The translations under genes and the position numbers were made by a program. The notes below the pieces were generated by a model that did no database searches, was not told the origin of the DNA, and saw only the letters and a program-made list of their open reading frames with translations. 64,000 nt of DNA from Paenibacillus ottowii (lineage in GTDB: Bacteria > Bacillota > Bacilli > Paenibacillales > Paenibacillaceae): NCBI RefSeq assembly GCF_006874425.1, contig NZ_VIJZ01000003.1, positions 124,001 to 188,000 of the forward strand. Direction: 5' to 3'. Shown piece after piece: positions 56,988 through 64,000 of the stretch. Numbering within the stretch: the stretch's first letter is position 1; every line of letters begins with the position of its first letter.

Positions 56988-57533
56988 CTATACTCGTCTG
57001 TTAAAGGATTTCTCAAGACGATCCAGCTTGCCGGCCAGACTGCCGTCGTACAGTGTATCGCCGATAACCACTTTCAATCCGCCCAGTAGACTCGGGTCCA
57101 CTATGTTTTCCACACGGATTGTTTTATGTTCACGGGCACCAAATTCTTCGGCTACCGTTGTTTTTTCCTGATCACTTAAAGCATACGTCGAATACACCTT
57201 AGCATGGGCAATTCCCAGCTTGTATTCCTGAATCTCAAGATATCCGGCCAGGAGAGATTCGAACAAATCTGCTCTGCTGCGCTGAATCAACAGCTTAATC
57301 GTGTTAATCAGCGACGCAGACAACTTGCCTTCAAAATTGCTAGCCAGTACCTGAAGCTTGACTGCTTCCGTAATGTTAGGAGAATTAATGAATTTACGGA
57401 TTTCAGCATCCCCCGATACAGCTTCTACAAAAGCACGTAGCTCCTGTTCGGTTTCCATAATGGTCTGTTCCTGCTCTGCTACTTCATACAAAGCTTTCGC
57501 ATACCGTTTGGCAACTACCGTATCTCGGCTCAT
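56988..57533 (-). CDS. atpH: ATP synthase delta subunit
   Basis: 181 residues. N-terminal helical bundle (VAKRYAKALYEVAEQE) and C-terminal GGLKVVIGDTLYDGSLAGKLDRL. Links F1 to the peripheral stalk. The ATG overlaps the atpF stop codon (ATGA). Confidence 0.96.
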   Translation of the reverse strand: MSRDTVVAKRYAKALYEVAEQEQTIMETEQELRAFVEAVSGDAEIRKFINSPNITEAVKLQVLASNFEGKLSASLINTIKLLIQRSRADLFESLLAGYLEIQEYKLGIAHAKVYSTYALSDQEKTTVAEEFGAREHKTIRVENIVDPSLLGGLKVVIGDTLYDGSLAGKLDRLEKSFNRRV

Positions 57534-58018
57534 GCTTTGCCTCCTACCTCTTTAAGGTATTGGTCGACAAGCTCTCCCTGGACTTGGTCTTCCTTAATTT
57601 CCTTTTGAATCAGTTTGGAAGCAATTTGTACCGAAGCTTTACCCACTTCGCTACGCAATTCGGCAACTGCCTTATTACGCTCGCTTGTGATTTCACGAAC
57701 AGCTTCGTCTTTCAGGCGGACAGCTTCGTCTTTAGCCTGAATAATAATTTGTTCCGCTTGCTTGTTACCTGTTTGTTTTGATTGCTCTATAATATCGTAG
57801 GCTTCCTTGCGCGCTTGCTGGAGAGCCTGCTTTTGCTCTTCAACATAAGCAGCAGCCTGTTCACGCGTTTGTGCCGCCTCATTCATTTGCTGTAATACGA
57901 GTTGACGCCGTTTTTCCATTACGGAAAAGAGAGGGCCAAATGCATAGCGCGTCAGTAACCAGTACAAGATCAAAAATGCAATGATAGTGAAAACGATACT
58001 TGTCCAATTTAAACTCAA
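57530..58018 (-). CDS. atpF: ATP synthase b subunit
   Basis: 162 residues. One membrane helix (FTIIAFLILYWLLTRYAFGPL) and a long charged helix forming the peripheral stalk. TTG start (58016-58018) with AAAGGAG upstream. Confidence 0.96.
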   Translation of the reverse strand: MSLNWTSIVFTIIAFLILYWLLTRYAFGPLFSVMEKRRQLVLQQMNEAAQTREQAAAYVEEQKQALQQARKEAYDIIEQSKQTGNKQAEQIIIQAKDEAVRLKDEAVREITSERNKAVAELRSEVGKASVQIASKLIQKEIKEDQVQGELVDQYLKEVGGKA

Positions 58019-58130
58019 TTGAAGTCACTCCTTTCCGGTGAACGTCGGTTCTGGATCTTTCATGTTCAAACGAACAAAGAAGGCGCGGATGGCTGTGCCT
58101 TCCCCGCCAAACCTTGCTTAGTTCAATTCA

Positions 58131-58406
<276 letters not shown>

Positions 58407-58458
58407 TTAAGCGCGAAGCGTACTCCTGAACTTAACTTAAAACTGAAACATAATTTAC

Positions 58459-59283
58459 CTAATGTTCTTCTTCATGTGTGTCAATTGCCTGTGATATATA
58501 TACGAACGTCAAAATGGTGAAGACGAACGCCTGAATGCTACCGACAAAAATACTGAATCCTTGCCAGACTACGAGTCCCAATACGGAAGCAACCATACCT
58601 CCCACACCAAGTGCTGTCATTTTCAACAGAACACTTATCAAAACTTCGCCGGCAAAAATATTACCGAACAGACGCATACCGTGTGTTAATAGTTTTGAGA
58701 ACTGCTCAATCAAGTTAATTGGCAAAAAGAACGGAAATGGCTGAACGTAATGCTTGAAGTAAGCTTTCGTATTACGGAAGATCCCCAGGAAATGAACCAG
58801 AACAAAGATCATCAATGCCAGTCCAATGGACACCCCTGCATCTGCGGTAGGTGATTTCCACCAGCTGATACCTACATGGGCAGCTTCGCCTGGGTGAGAC
58901 GCCTGTGCTTGTTCTAGTGCTTCTTTCACTGGAATGATTTCATGTCCAAATACTTGGGCACTCTGCACATTATCGAATTCAGTCACAATCCCGAACGGTA
59001 ACCCCAGCATATTGCCCACGAAAATGAACATGATCAGCGTCATCCCCAAGGAGAGGAATGGCTTCCCTTTTTTCAAATCCATTGTGCTGGAGATCAGTCC
59101 TTGAACGAATTCTACGACCCATTCCATAAAATTTTGCAGCTTGCTCGGATTGTCCACAGACAGATTGCGTGTTGCAGCAAATGCCAATCCAAATACAATC
59201 GCGCAAGTCACAATAAGCATAATAATGACGGACAAGTCAATGTTAAACCCGCCCAATTCGATAATCGGTGATTCATGCAACAT
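58459..59283 (-). CDS. atpB: ATP synthase a subunit
   Basis: 274 residues with about six membrane helices. Half-channel motif with the essential Arg in SKLLTHGMRLFGNIFAGEVLI; C-terminal LVWQGFSIFVGSIQAFVFTILT. Forms the proton path with the c ring. Confidence 0.97.
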   Translation of the reverse strand: MLHESPIIELGGFNIDLSVIIMLIVTCAIVFGLAFAATRNLSVDNPSKLQNFMEWVVEFVQGLISSTMDLKKGKPFLSLGMTLIMFIFVGNMLGLPFGIVTEFDNVQSAQVFGHEIIPVKEALEQAQASHPGEAAHVGISWWKSPTADAGVSIGLALMIFVLVHFLGIFRNTKAYFKHYVQPFPFFLPINLIEQFSKLLTHGMRLFGNIFAGEVLISVLLKMTALGVGGMVASVLGLVVWQGFSIFVGSIQAFVFTILTFVYISQAIDTHEEEH

Positions 59284-59312
59284 GTTTTCTCACCCCTTTC
59301 TCAGTTGAGCCA

Positions 59313-59693
59313 TTATTTTTCCTGTAGTGTGAATATGATGCCTATAATTAGAAGAAGAAATTGTCCAGTCACCAGGCTTGCCATTACAGCGATCTCATGG
59401 AAATAGGCTGGAAACTCCATAGCCAGCACCACTGCCAAAATTGAGGTCGCCAATCGAACGCCAAAGCCAATTCCCACCCTTTTCTTCTTTCCTTCACCGG
59501 CAGCCGCACTCGCAACCTGTCGAATCTTGTAGGCCATATGTAGCACATTTAGACAGCTTACTCCCGTTCCCAGAATGATTCCGTGAGCAATGTCACGATG
59601 TTGGGGCATGAAGGCGGAGACCAGGAAACATAGAGCCATAATCATAAGCGCTACGATCCATAACATCTTTTGCATTCGGGTCATCTCATTCAT
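59313..59693 (-). CDS. atpI: ATP synthase subunit I (AtpI type)
   Basis: 126 residues, four membrane helices. Assembly factor of F-type ATPase by position between atpZ and atpB. Its ATG overlaps the atpZ stop codon. Confidence 0.85.
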   Translation of the reverse strand: MNEMTRMQKMLWIVALMIMALCFLVSAFMPQHRDIAHGIILGTGVSCLNVLHMAYKIRQVASAAAGEGKKKRVGIGFGVRLATSILAVVLAMEFPAYFHEIAVMASLVTGQFLLLIIGIIFTLQEK

Positions 59694-59947
59694 TTATCCC
59701 TCAGTACCTTTCCGATCACAAGGGCAATACTCAATGCGCCTACAACCAAGCCTACGAGAACGCTTACGCCAGTCCAGATCCCAGATCCACCAAGTTTGGC
59801 ATCAAGCCATTTTCCGGCATAGAAACCACCCAGTGTGCATACCGTCAAATCAATGCCGATCGCGCTCACCAGTCCTATAGCTTTAAAGGCGTTTCCGGTG
59901 TTATTTCGGTTGTTGTTTTGCTTGGAAGGTTTGACCACTTTTCTCAT
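59690..59947 (-). CDS. atpZ: AtpZ-like small membrane protein
   Basis: 85 residues from ATG 59945-59947 (AGGGGTGA upstream); the frame extends 8 codons more without ribosome site. Two membrane helices (AIGLVSAIGIDLTVCTLGGFYAG and a second near residues 50-75) separated by the family motif WLDAKLGG. Encodes the AtpZ/AtpI-type protein that starts many Bacillales atp operons; an ion transport or assembly role is proposed for the family. Confidence 0.87.
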   Translation of the reverse strand: MRKVVKPSKQNNNRNNTGNAFKAIGLVSAIGIDLTVCTLGGFYAGKWLDAKLGGSGIWTGVSVLVGLVVGALSIALVIGKVLRDK

Positions 59948-59969
59948 GTCACCCCTGCAATTCCAGTCC

Positions 59970-60051
59970 ATTTTACTTAAATATAAGATGCTTTGTCAAT
60001 TGAGATATTTTAGCGCCCTAAAGTATAAAAATCAGTCGACAAAGCATCTTA
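59970..60051 (-). promoter_or_regulatory. atp operon promoter within a long inverted repeat
   Basis: Minus strand TTGACA (59994-59999), 18-base spacer, TAAAAT (about 59970-59975). The region is flanked by a perfect 14-bp inverted repeat (TAAGATGCTTTGTC at 59984-59997 with 60038-60051), one arm covering the -35 box and spacer. Confidence 0.7.
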
Positions 60052-60067
60052 AAATGCTGTATCCCTT

Positions 60068-60098
60068 GGTAACCGTACAGTTTAACTGTATGCTTACC
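60068..60098 (-). terminator. Palindromic hairpin after mnaA
   Basis: Stem GGTAA ... TACAGTT / AACTGTA ... TTACC with inner mismatches. No U-run follows, so it may be a weak terminator or mRNA 3' stabiliser. Confidence 0.5.
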
Positions 60099-60114
60099 TT
60101 GTAAAGATTAATAA

Positions 60115-61281
60115 TTACGGACGAACACCTTTTGTGAACATTGTGTGAAATTCTTCAGGACGTTCTGTTTGAACACCGTAATGGTGAAGAATCGCATTGA
60201 CAATTCTTACTGATGCCTGTCCATCACCGTAAGGATTCGCTGCCTGACTCATAGACTCATACAATGCAGCATCTGTCAAAAGAGCCTTGGTCCGATTGTA
60301 CACATTCTCTTCACTTGTACCCACCAGCTCCAAGGTACCCGCTTCGATTCCTTCCGGTCTCTCGGTCGTATCACGCAGCACCAGAACAGGTACTCCGAAC
60401 GAAGGCGCCTCTTCCTGAAGACCACCAGAATCCGTAAGAATCAGATGCGTGTGTGGATAAAAATTGTGCAGATCCACGACATCCAGCGGATCAATCAGCT
60501 TAATGCGCGGATGGTTGCCTAAAATCTCAAATGCAGGTTCCTTCACAGCTGGACTCGGATGAACTGGGTAAACAATTGCAACATCCTCAAACTCATCCGC
60601 GATCCGCTTAACTGCGTTAAAAATTTGACGATGTGGTTCCCCTTGGGACTCCCGGCGATGTGCTGTCATGAGAATCAGGCGTTTGCCCTGTGCCCAGTCC
60701 AGTACAGGGTGCTCGTAGTCCTGGCGAACTGTATACTGAAAGACATCTGTAACTGTATTACCTGTTACATATATTCGCGATTCAGGTTTATTTTCCTTCC
60801 GCAAATTGCCAGCTGATAAAGAAGTAGGTGAAAAATGCAAATCGGACAACACGCCTGTGAGCTGACGATTCATTTCTTCTGGATATGGAGAAAGCTTGTT
60901 CCACGTCCGCAGACCTGCTTCCACATGCCCTACTTCAATTTGCTGCATAAAGGCCGCATAGCTGGCCAGGAAAGTCGTCAGTGTGTCGCCGTGAACCAAC
61001 ACAATATCAGGTTTGGCCTCACGCAATACAGGCTCCAGACCTTGAAGTACACGTATCGAGATTTCATTGAGGGTCTGGCGATCCTTCATTACATCCAGAT
61101 CATAGTCAGGGTGAATATTAAAAACCTCCAGAACCTGATCAAGCATCTGGCGATGTTGAGCTGTAACGCATACCACGGACTCGATATGCTCCGGATGACG
61201 CTGAAGCTCCAAGATAAGAGGAGCCATCTTAATCGCTTCCGGACGCACACCGAAAATGGTCATCACTTTGATTTTAGACAT
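60115..61281 (-). CDS. mnaA: UDP-N-acetylglucosamine 2-epimerase, non-hydrolysing
   Basis: 388 residues. Motifs TIFGVRPEAIKMAPLI, VHGDTLTTF, VGHVEAGLRT, MTAHRRES and LTDSGGLQEEAPSFG. It makes UDP-ManNAc for the teichoic-acid linkage unit, feeding the TagA-like enzyme at 36.6 kb. It lies between upp and the atp operon as in B. subtilis. Confidence 0.96.
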   Translation of the reverse strand: MSKIKVMTIFGVRPEAIKMAPLILELQRHPEHIESVVCVTAQHRQMLDQVLEVFNIHPDYDLDVMKDRQTLNEISIRVLQGLEPVLREAKPDIVLVHGDTLTTFLASYAAFMQQIEVGHVEAGLRTWNKLSPYPEEMNRQLTGVLSDLHFSPTSLSAGNLRKENKPESRIYVTGNTVTDVFQYTVRQDYEHPVLDWAQGKRLILMTAHRRESQGEPHRQIFNAVKRIADEFEDVAIVYPVHPSPAVKEPAFEILGNHPRIKLIDPLDVVDLHNFYPHTHLILTDSGGLQEEAPSFGVPVLVLRDTTERPEGIEAGTLELVGTSEENVYNRTKALLTDAALYESMSQAANPYGDGQASVRIVNAILHHYGVQTERPEEFHTMFTKGVRP

Positions 61282-61391
61282 TTTCTGTTGAACCCCTTTT
61301 CATAATAAACGTCTGCTTCCCAGATCTTCTGTGATCCAGATATATGTTCTGTCTTAGCATCCATAGATGGTGCCAAATTGCCAAAAGCAGT

Positions 61392-62021
61392 CTACTTAGT
61401 TCCGTACAAGCGGTCGCCCGCATCTCCAAGGCCTGGAATAATGTAACCATGATCATCCAAACGCTCGTCCAGTGCAGCGACATAAATGTCCACATCAGGA
61501 TGCGCATCCTGCACAGCTTTCACTCCTTCAGGAGCGGCAATCAGATTCATCATTTTAATTTGAGTACAGCCTCTCTTTTTCAATACATCAATTGCTGCGA
61601 TCGCCGACCCACCCGTTGCCAGCATGGGATCAATCACGATCAATTCACGTTCAGTTACATCCGTAGGCAGCTTCGTATAATATTCTACTGGTTGCAATGT
61701 CTCAGGATCACGGAACAACCCCACATGCCCTACCTTTGCGGCTGGCAAAAGCTTTACGACACCATCCAGCATACCTAAACCTGCACGCAAAATCGGAATA
61801 AGGCCCAGCATACGACCAGAAATCACTTTACCTTCTGTTTCAGCAACTGGAGTCTGCACCGTAATGCTCTCCAGTGGGATATCCCTTGTAATTTCATAAG
61901 CCATCAATGTTGCTACTTCATCAACCAATTCGCGGAAATCTTTCGTGTTGGTCCGCACATCGCGGATAAATGTAAGTTTGTGTTGGATCAAAGGGTGATC
62001 GCAAACCACCAGTTTTGCCAT
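61392..62021 (-). CDS. upp: Uracil phosphoribosyltransferase
   Basis: 209 residues. PRPP loop [19 protein letters not shown] and uracil-binding [17 protein letters not shown] at the C-terminus. Salvages uracil to UMP. ATG with GGAGGGA upstream. Confidence 0.97.
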   Translation of the reverse strand: MAKLVVCDHPLIQHKLTFIRDVRTNTKDFRELVDEVATLMAYEITRDIPLESITVQTPVAETEGKVISGRMLGLIPILRAGLGMLDGVVKLLPAAKVGHVGLFRDPETLQPVEYYTKLPTDVTERELIVIDPMLATGGSAIAAIDVLKKRGCTQIKMMNLIAAPEGVKAVQDAHPDVDIYVAALDERLDDHGYIIPGLGDAGDRLYGTK

Positions 62022-62280
62022 GATATATTCCCTCCGGTATTATCGTCACGTTCTTCCGCATCAGCACATCGAACATCCTGATTCGAAAGGATCTATGTAA
62101 CCTATTTGTACAAACCAAATAAGCACAGATGCAATGCGTGCCTGTAAATCCTGTTTATTATAACATTCCCTTGGTTGATTTAACACCTGCCACCACAACC
62201 TTTTGTCAAGGGAAAGATATGACATGCAAAATACTTGGCAGGCCCCATTTCGTGTGACTTTTGTCATATAAAATCACATC
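62022..62280. promoter_or_regulatory. upp upstream region
   Basis: No gene. An extended -10 promoter (TGTTATAAT; TATAAT at 62157-62162 on the minus strand, poor -35) is placed about 130 bases before upp. No PyrR-type loop seen. Confidence 0.5.
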
Positions 62281-62318
62281 AAAAAGGCTCTGACGGCCCT
62301 TGACCGTCAAAGCCTTTT
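62281..62318. terminator. Terminator of the sugar ABC transporter operon
   Basis: Stem AAAAGGCT-TGACGG / CCGTCA-AGCCTTTT with one mismatch and a 7-base loop, U-rich tails on both strands. Confidence 0.9.
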
Positions 62319-62372
62319 CAGCTTGAAGTTTCCCACCTAAGGTATAGTCTCTACATCCCCATGCAGCATATT

Positions 62373-63638
62373 TTACCTATACTTCAGATTGTCCCATGCT
62401 TCCTGAAATTGCTGAAGCATTTCGTCTTTCGTAATAACTCCTGCAATATAGGCTTGCATACTACTGCTTAAATCCTGATTCAACCCCTTCGGGAAGCGCT
62501 GGAAGTTCCAACTCCATATCTTGCCTTCTCTCACATGCCGGGATATTTCCGCACCTAAATCACCTGTGGTCTCGTCACTGGACTTGATACTTTTGAAAGC
62601 GGGAACGAACTTAAACTCCTTGGTGATATAATGCTTGCCGGTTTCCGATGTGACCAGCCAGTTGAGAAATTCTTTTGCTTCCTGCTTCACAGGTGAGTTT
62701 TTATTGACCACCCAATTCGAGGCCACTCCCACAGCGAGTTTGTCTCCAGCGGAGGAGTCATTGTCTATAGGTGTAGGAAGAATACCCAAATTCAAGTTAG
62801 AATTAATTCCATCTATTTGCGGCTGCGTCCAGTTTCCCTGGTGCATCATAGCAGCCTTGCCTGTCGAAAACAGGGTCACTTGTGTGTTGTAGTCTGTCGT
62901 GAGCGGATTAGGATTTCCGTATTTTAAAGTCAGGTCAAGCAATTTCACCCACTGATCAAACACGGTGTTACCAGGGATGCGAGCAGTTCCTTTATTTAAA
63001 TCGGCAACGTAGCTTTCCGGGTTTGGCTGTCTGGCAAAGGGGATATTGATAAAATGGTTTCCCAGAACCCACCACTCTGCATAGCCGTTAGCAAAAGGGA
63101 TAATCCCTGCCGCTTTCAGTCGCTTGGCCGTTTCCTCCAATTCATCAATCGTCTGAGGCAGTTTGGTGATACCCGCTTTTTTAAACAAATCTTTGTTATA
63201 GACAAAACCAAATCCCTCCAGGTTCATAGGCTGTCCATAAATCTTGCCGTTAACTGTCATTGGCTTACGAGCAAAATCATCCAGATCCTTCACCCATGGC
63301 TGATCCGACAAATCCTCCAAGTACTCAAACCACGTATCGCGATCCTGGTAGCCCTCATTTGTGAAAATGTCGGGCTGATCGCCTGAGGCGAATTTAGCCT
63401 TCAACGAAGCACCGTAGTCCGTCCCACCACCGACAGATTGGATATCCAGCTTGATGCCAGGGTGCGTTCTTTCATATTCAGCCTTCAGCTTGTTCAACGG
63501 CTCCGAAATCTCCACTTTAAATTGATAAATGTGTATCGTTTTAGTCCCAGTCTGTTGAGCCTTCGTATTACCACAACCTGCAAGCATACATGTGAGCAAC
63601 AACATCAGGGAGATGACAAGCAACACTGTCTTTTTCAT
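62373..63638 (-). CDS. Sugar ABC transporter substrate-binding lipoprotein
   Basis: 421 residues. Lipobox MLAGCGN (Cys22). COG1653/UgpB-type fold: IKLDIQSVGGGTDYGASLKAKFASGDQPDI is split over the first lobe, with QPMNLEGFGFVYNKDLFKKAG and AMMHQGNW. Captures an oligosaccharide outside the membrane; the sugar is not predictable. It is 15 bases after the permease gene, so the binding protein ends the operon. Confidence 0.92.
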   Translation of the reverse strand: MKKTVLLVISLMLLLTCMLAGCGNTKAQQTGTKTIHIYQFKVEISEPLNKLKAEYERTHPGIKLDIQSVGGGTDYGASLKAKFASGDQPDIFTNEGYQDRDTWFEYLEDLSDQPWVKDLDDFARKPMTVNGKIYGQPMNLEGFGFVYNKDLFKKAGITKLPQTIDELEETAKRLKAAGIIPFANGYAEWWVLGNHFINIPFARQPNPESYVADLNKGTARIPGNTVFDQWVKLLDLTLKYGNPNPLTTDYNTQVTLFSTGKAAMMHQGNWTQPQIDGINSNLNLGILPTPIDNDSSAGDKLAVGVASNWVVNKNSPVKQEAKEFLNWLVTSETGKHYITKEFKFVPAFKSIKSSDETTGDLGAEISRHVREGKIWSWNFQRFPKGLNQDLSSSMQAYIAGVITKDEMLQQFQEAWDNLKYR

Positions 63639-63653
63639 CCGATATCCCTCCCA

Positions 63654-64000
63654 TCAGCCTTTAACCGCTCCGGCTGCAATGCCAGAAACGATATATTTTT
63701 GCATCACCAGAAAAAAGACAACGATTGGCGTGATTCCAAGTACCAATGCCGGCAGTGCCAAGTCCCATTGCTTGGTATATTGACCAAACAGCATATAGGT
63801 CGCAATCGGAATCGTACGCAGCTCAGGGCCGTTCAAAATGAGTGAAGGCAGCAGATAGTCGTTCCAGATCCATAACGTGTTCAAAATAAGTACGGTCACG
63901 AACATAGGGAGCAACAATGGGCAAACGATGCGAAAGAACACCCCATAACGAGAGGCCCCGTCCACTCTTGCCGCTTGCTCGACCTCAATAGGCACGGTTT
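63654..64000 (-). CDS. Sugar ABC transporter permease (C-terminal part only)
   Basis: Reading frame continues past the right window edge; about 115 codons are visible. The EAA loop (EVEQAARVDGASRYGVFFRI) and helices LLLPMFVTVLILNTLW, ALPALVLGITPIVVFFLVMQ are typical of MalG/COG0395 permeases. Ends KYIVSGIAAGAVKG, the usual C-terminus. No start codon belongs to the window; the visible first Val is internal. Confidence 0.93.
   Translation of the reverse strand, partial: TVPIEVEQAARVDGASRYGVFFRIVCPLLLPMFVTVLILNTLWIWNDYLLPSLILNGPELRTIPIATYMLFGQYTKQWDLALPALVLGITPIVVFFLVMQKYIVSGIAAGAVKG

Overview
The window is chromosomal DNA from an endospore-forming, flagellated Gram-positive bacterium, almost certainly Paenibacillus (P. 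polymyxa-like). Indicators are the flgKL/flgM/yvyF/comF/degSU cluster, the upp-mnaA-atp-murA-spoIID-spoIIQ-spoIIID-mbl-flhO-flhP block in the Bacillales order, an SASP gene, SLH and copper-amine-oxidase-N 'stalk' surface proteins, and a CsaB pyruvyl transferase. I see no rRNA, tRNA, CRISPR, prophage or transposase. Nearly all genes lie on the minus strand. The exception is a three-gene plus-strand island at about 13.5-19.1 kb.

Layout. 1-8.5 kb: late flagellar genes (flgL partial, flgK, flgN, flgM, yvyF), a secreted LysM protein, comFC, comFA and an unknown membrane-anchored protein. 8.7-10.6 kb: the DegS/DegU two-component system. 10.6-13.4 kb: a large secreted phosphodiester glycosidase with a stalk domain. 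13.5-19.1 kb (+): an RND efflux pump with its lipoprotein adaptor and a long TetR-type regulator behind a promoter with two palindromes. 19.2-21.7 kb: metK with an unusual structured leader, an SASP and an exported protein of unknown function. 21.7-35.2 kb: a cell-surface/efflux cluster made of a TolC-like protein fused to a stalk domain, a secreted stalk-domain surface protein, a second RND adaptor and pump, and a 1338-residue SLH protein. 35.4-42.6 kb: cell-wall-polymer genes (tagO-like, tagA-like, csaB, a DUF5693-type membrane protein, a phosphohexomutase) that would build and pyruvylate the polymer SLH domains bind. 42.6-51.5 kb: fabZ, a roughly 900-bp repeat-rich spacer, a small RNA-polymerase-beta-like membrane protein, flhP, flhO, mbl, spoIIID, spoIIQ, spoIID, murA. 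51.8-62 kb: ywzB-like, the complete atp operon (atpZ/I/B/E/F/H/A/G/D/C), mnaA, upp. 62.3-64 kb: a sugar ABC transporter lipoprotein and a permease cut by the window edge.

Most distinctive points: (1) a monoderm genome encoding RND pump + adaptor + TolC-like coiled-coil protein beside S-layer-type proteins, with the anchor-polymer genes directly upstream, which suggests a wall-spanning export apparatus; (2) a sigma-D promoter for flgM placed inside the terminator of the upstream transcript, so sigma-D transcripts would escape it; (3) a metK leader with a terminator-like hairpin but no S-box; (4) intergenic palindromic repeats, including an inverted pair of about 115-bp elements; (5) an atp promoter embedded in a long inverted repeat. 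All functions are inferred by reading motifs; no search was run. Starts were re-chosen from ribosome binding sites where these disagreed with the longest reading frame.
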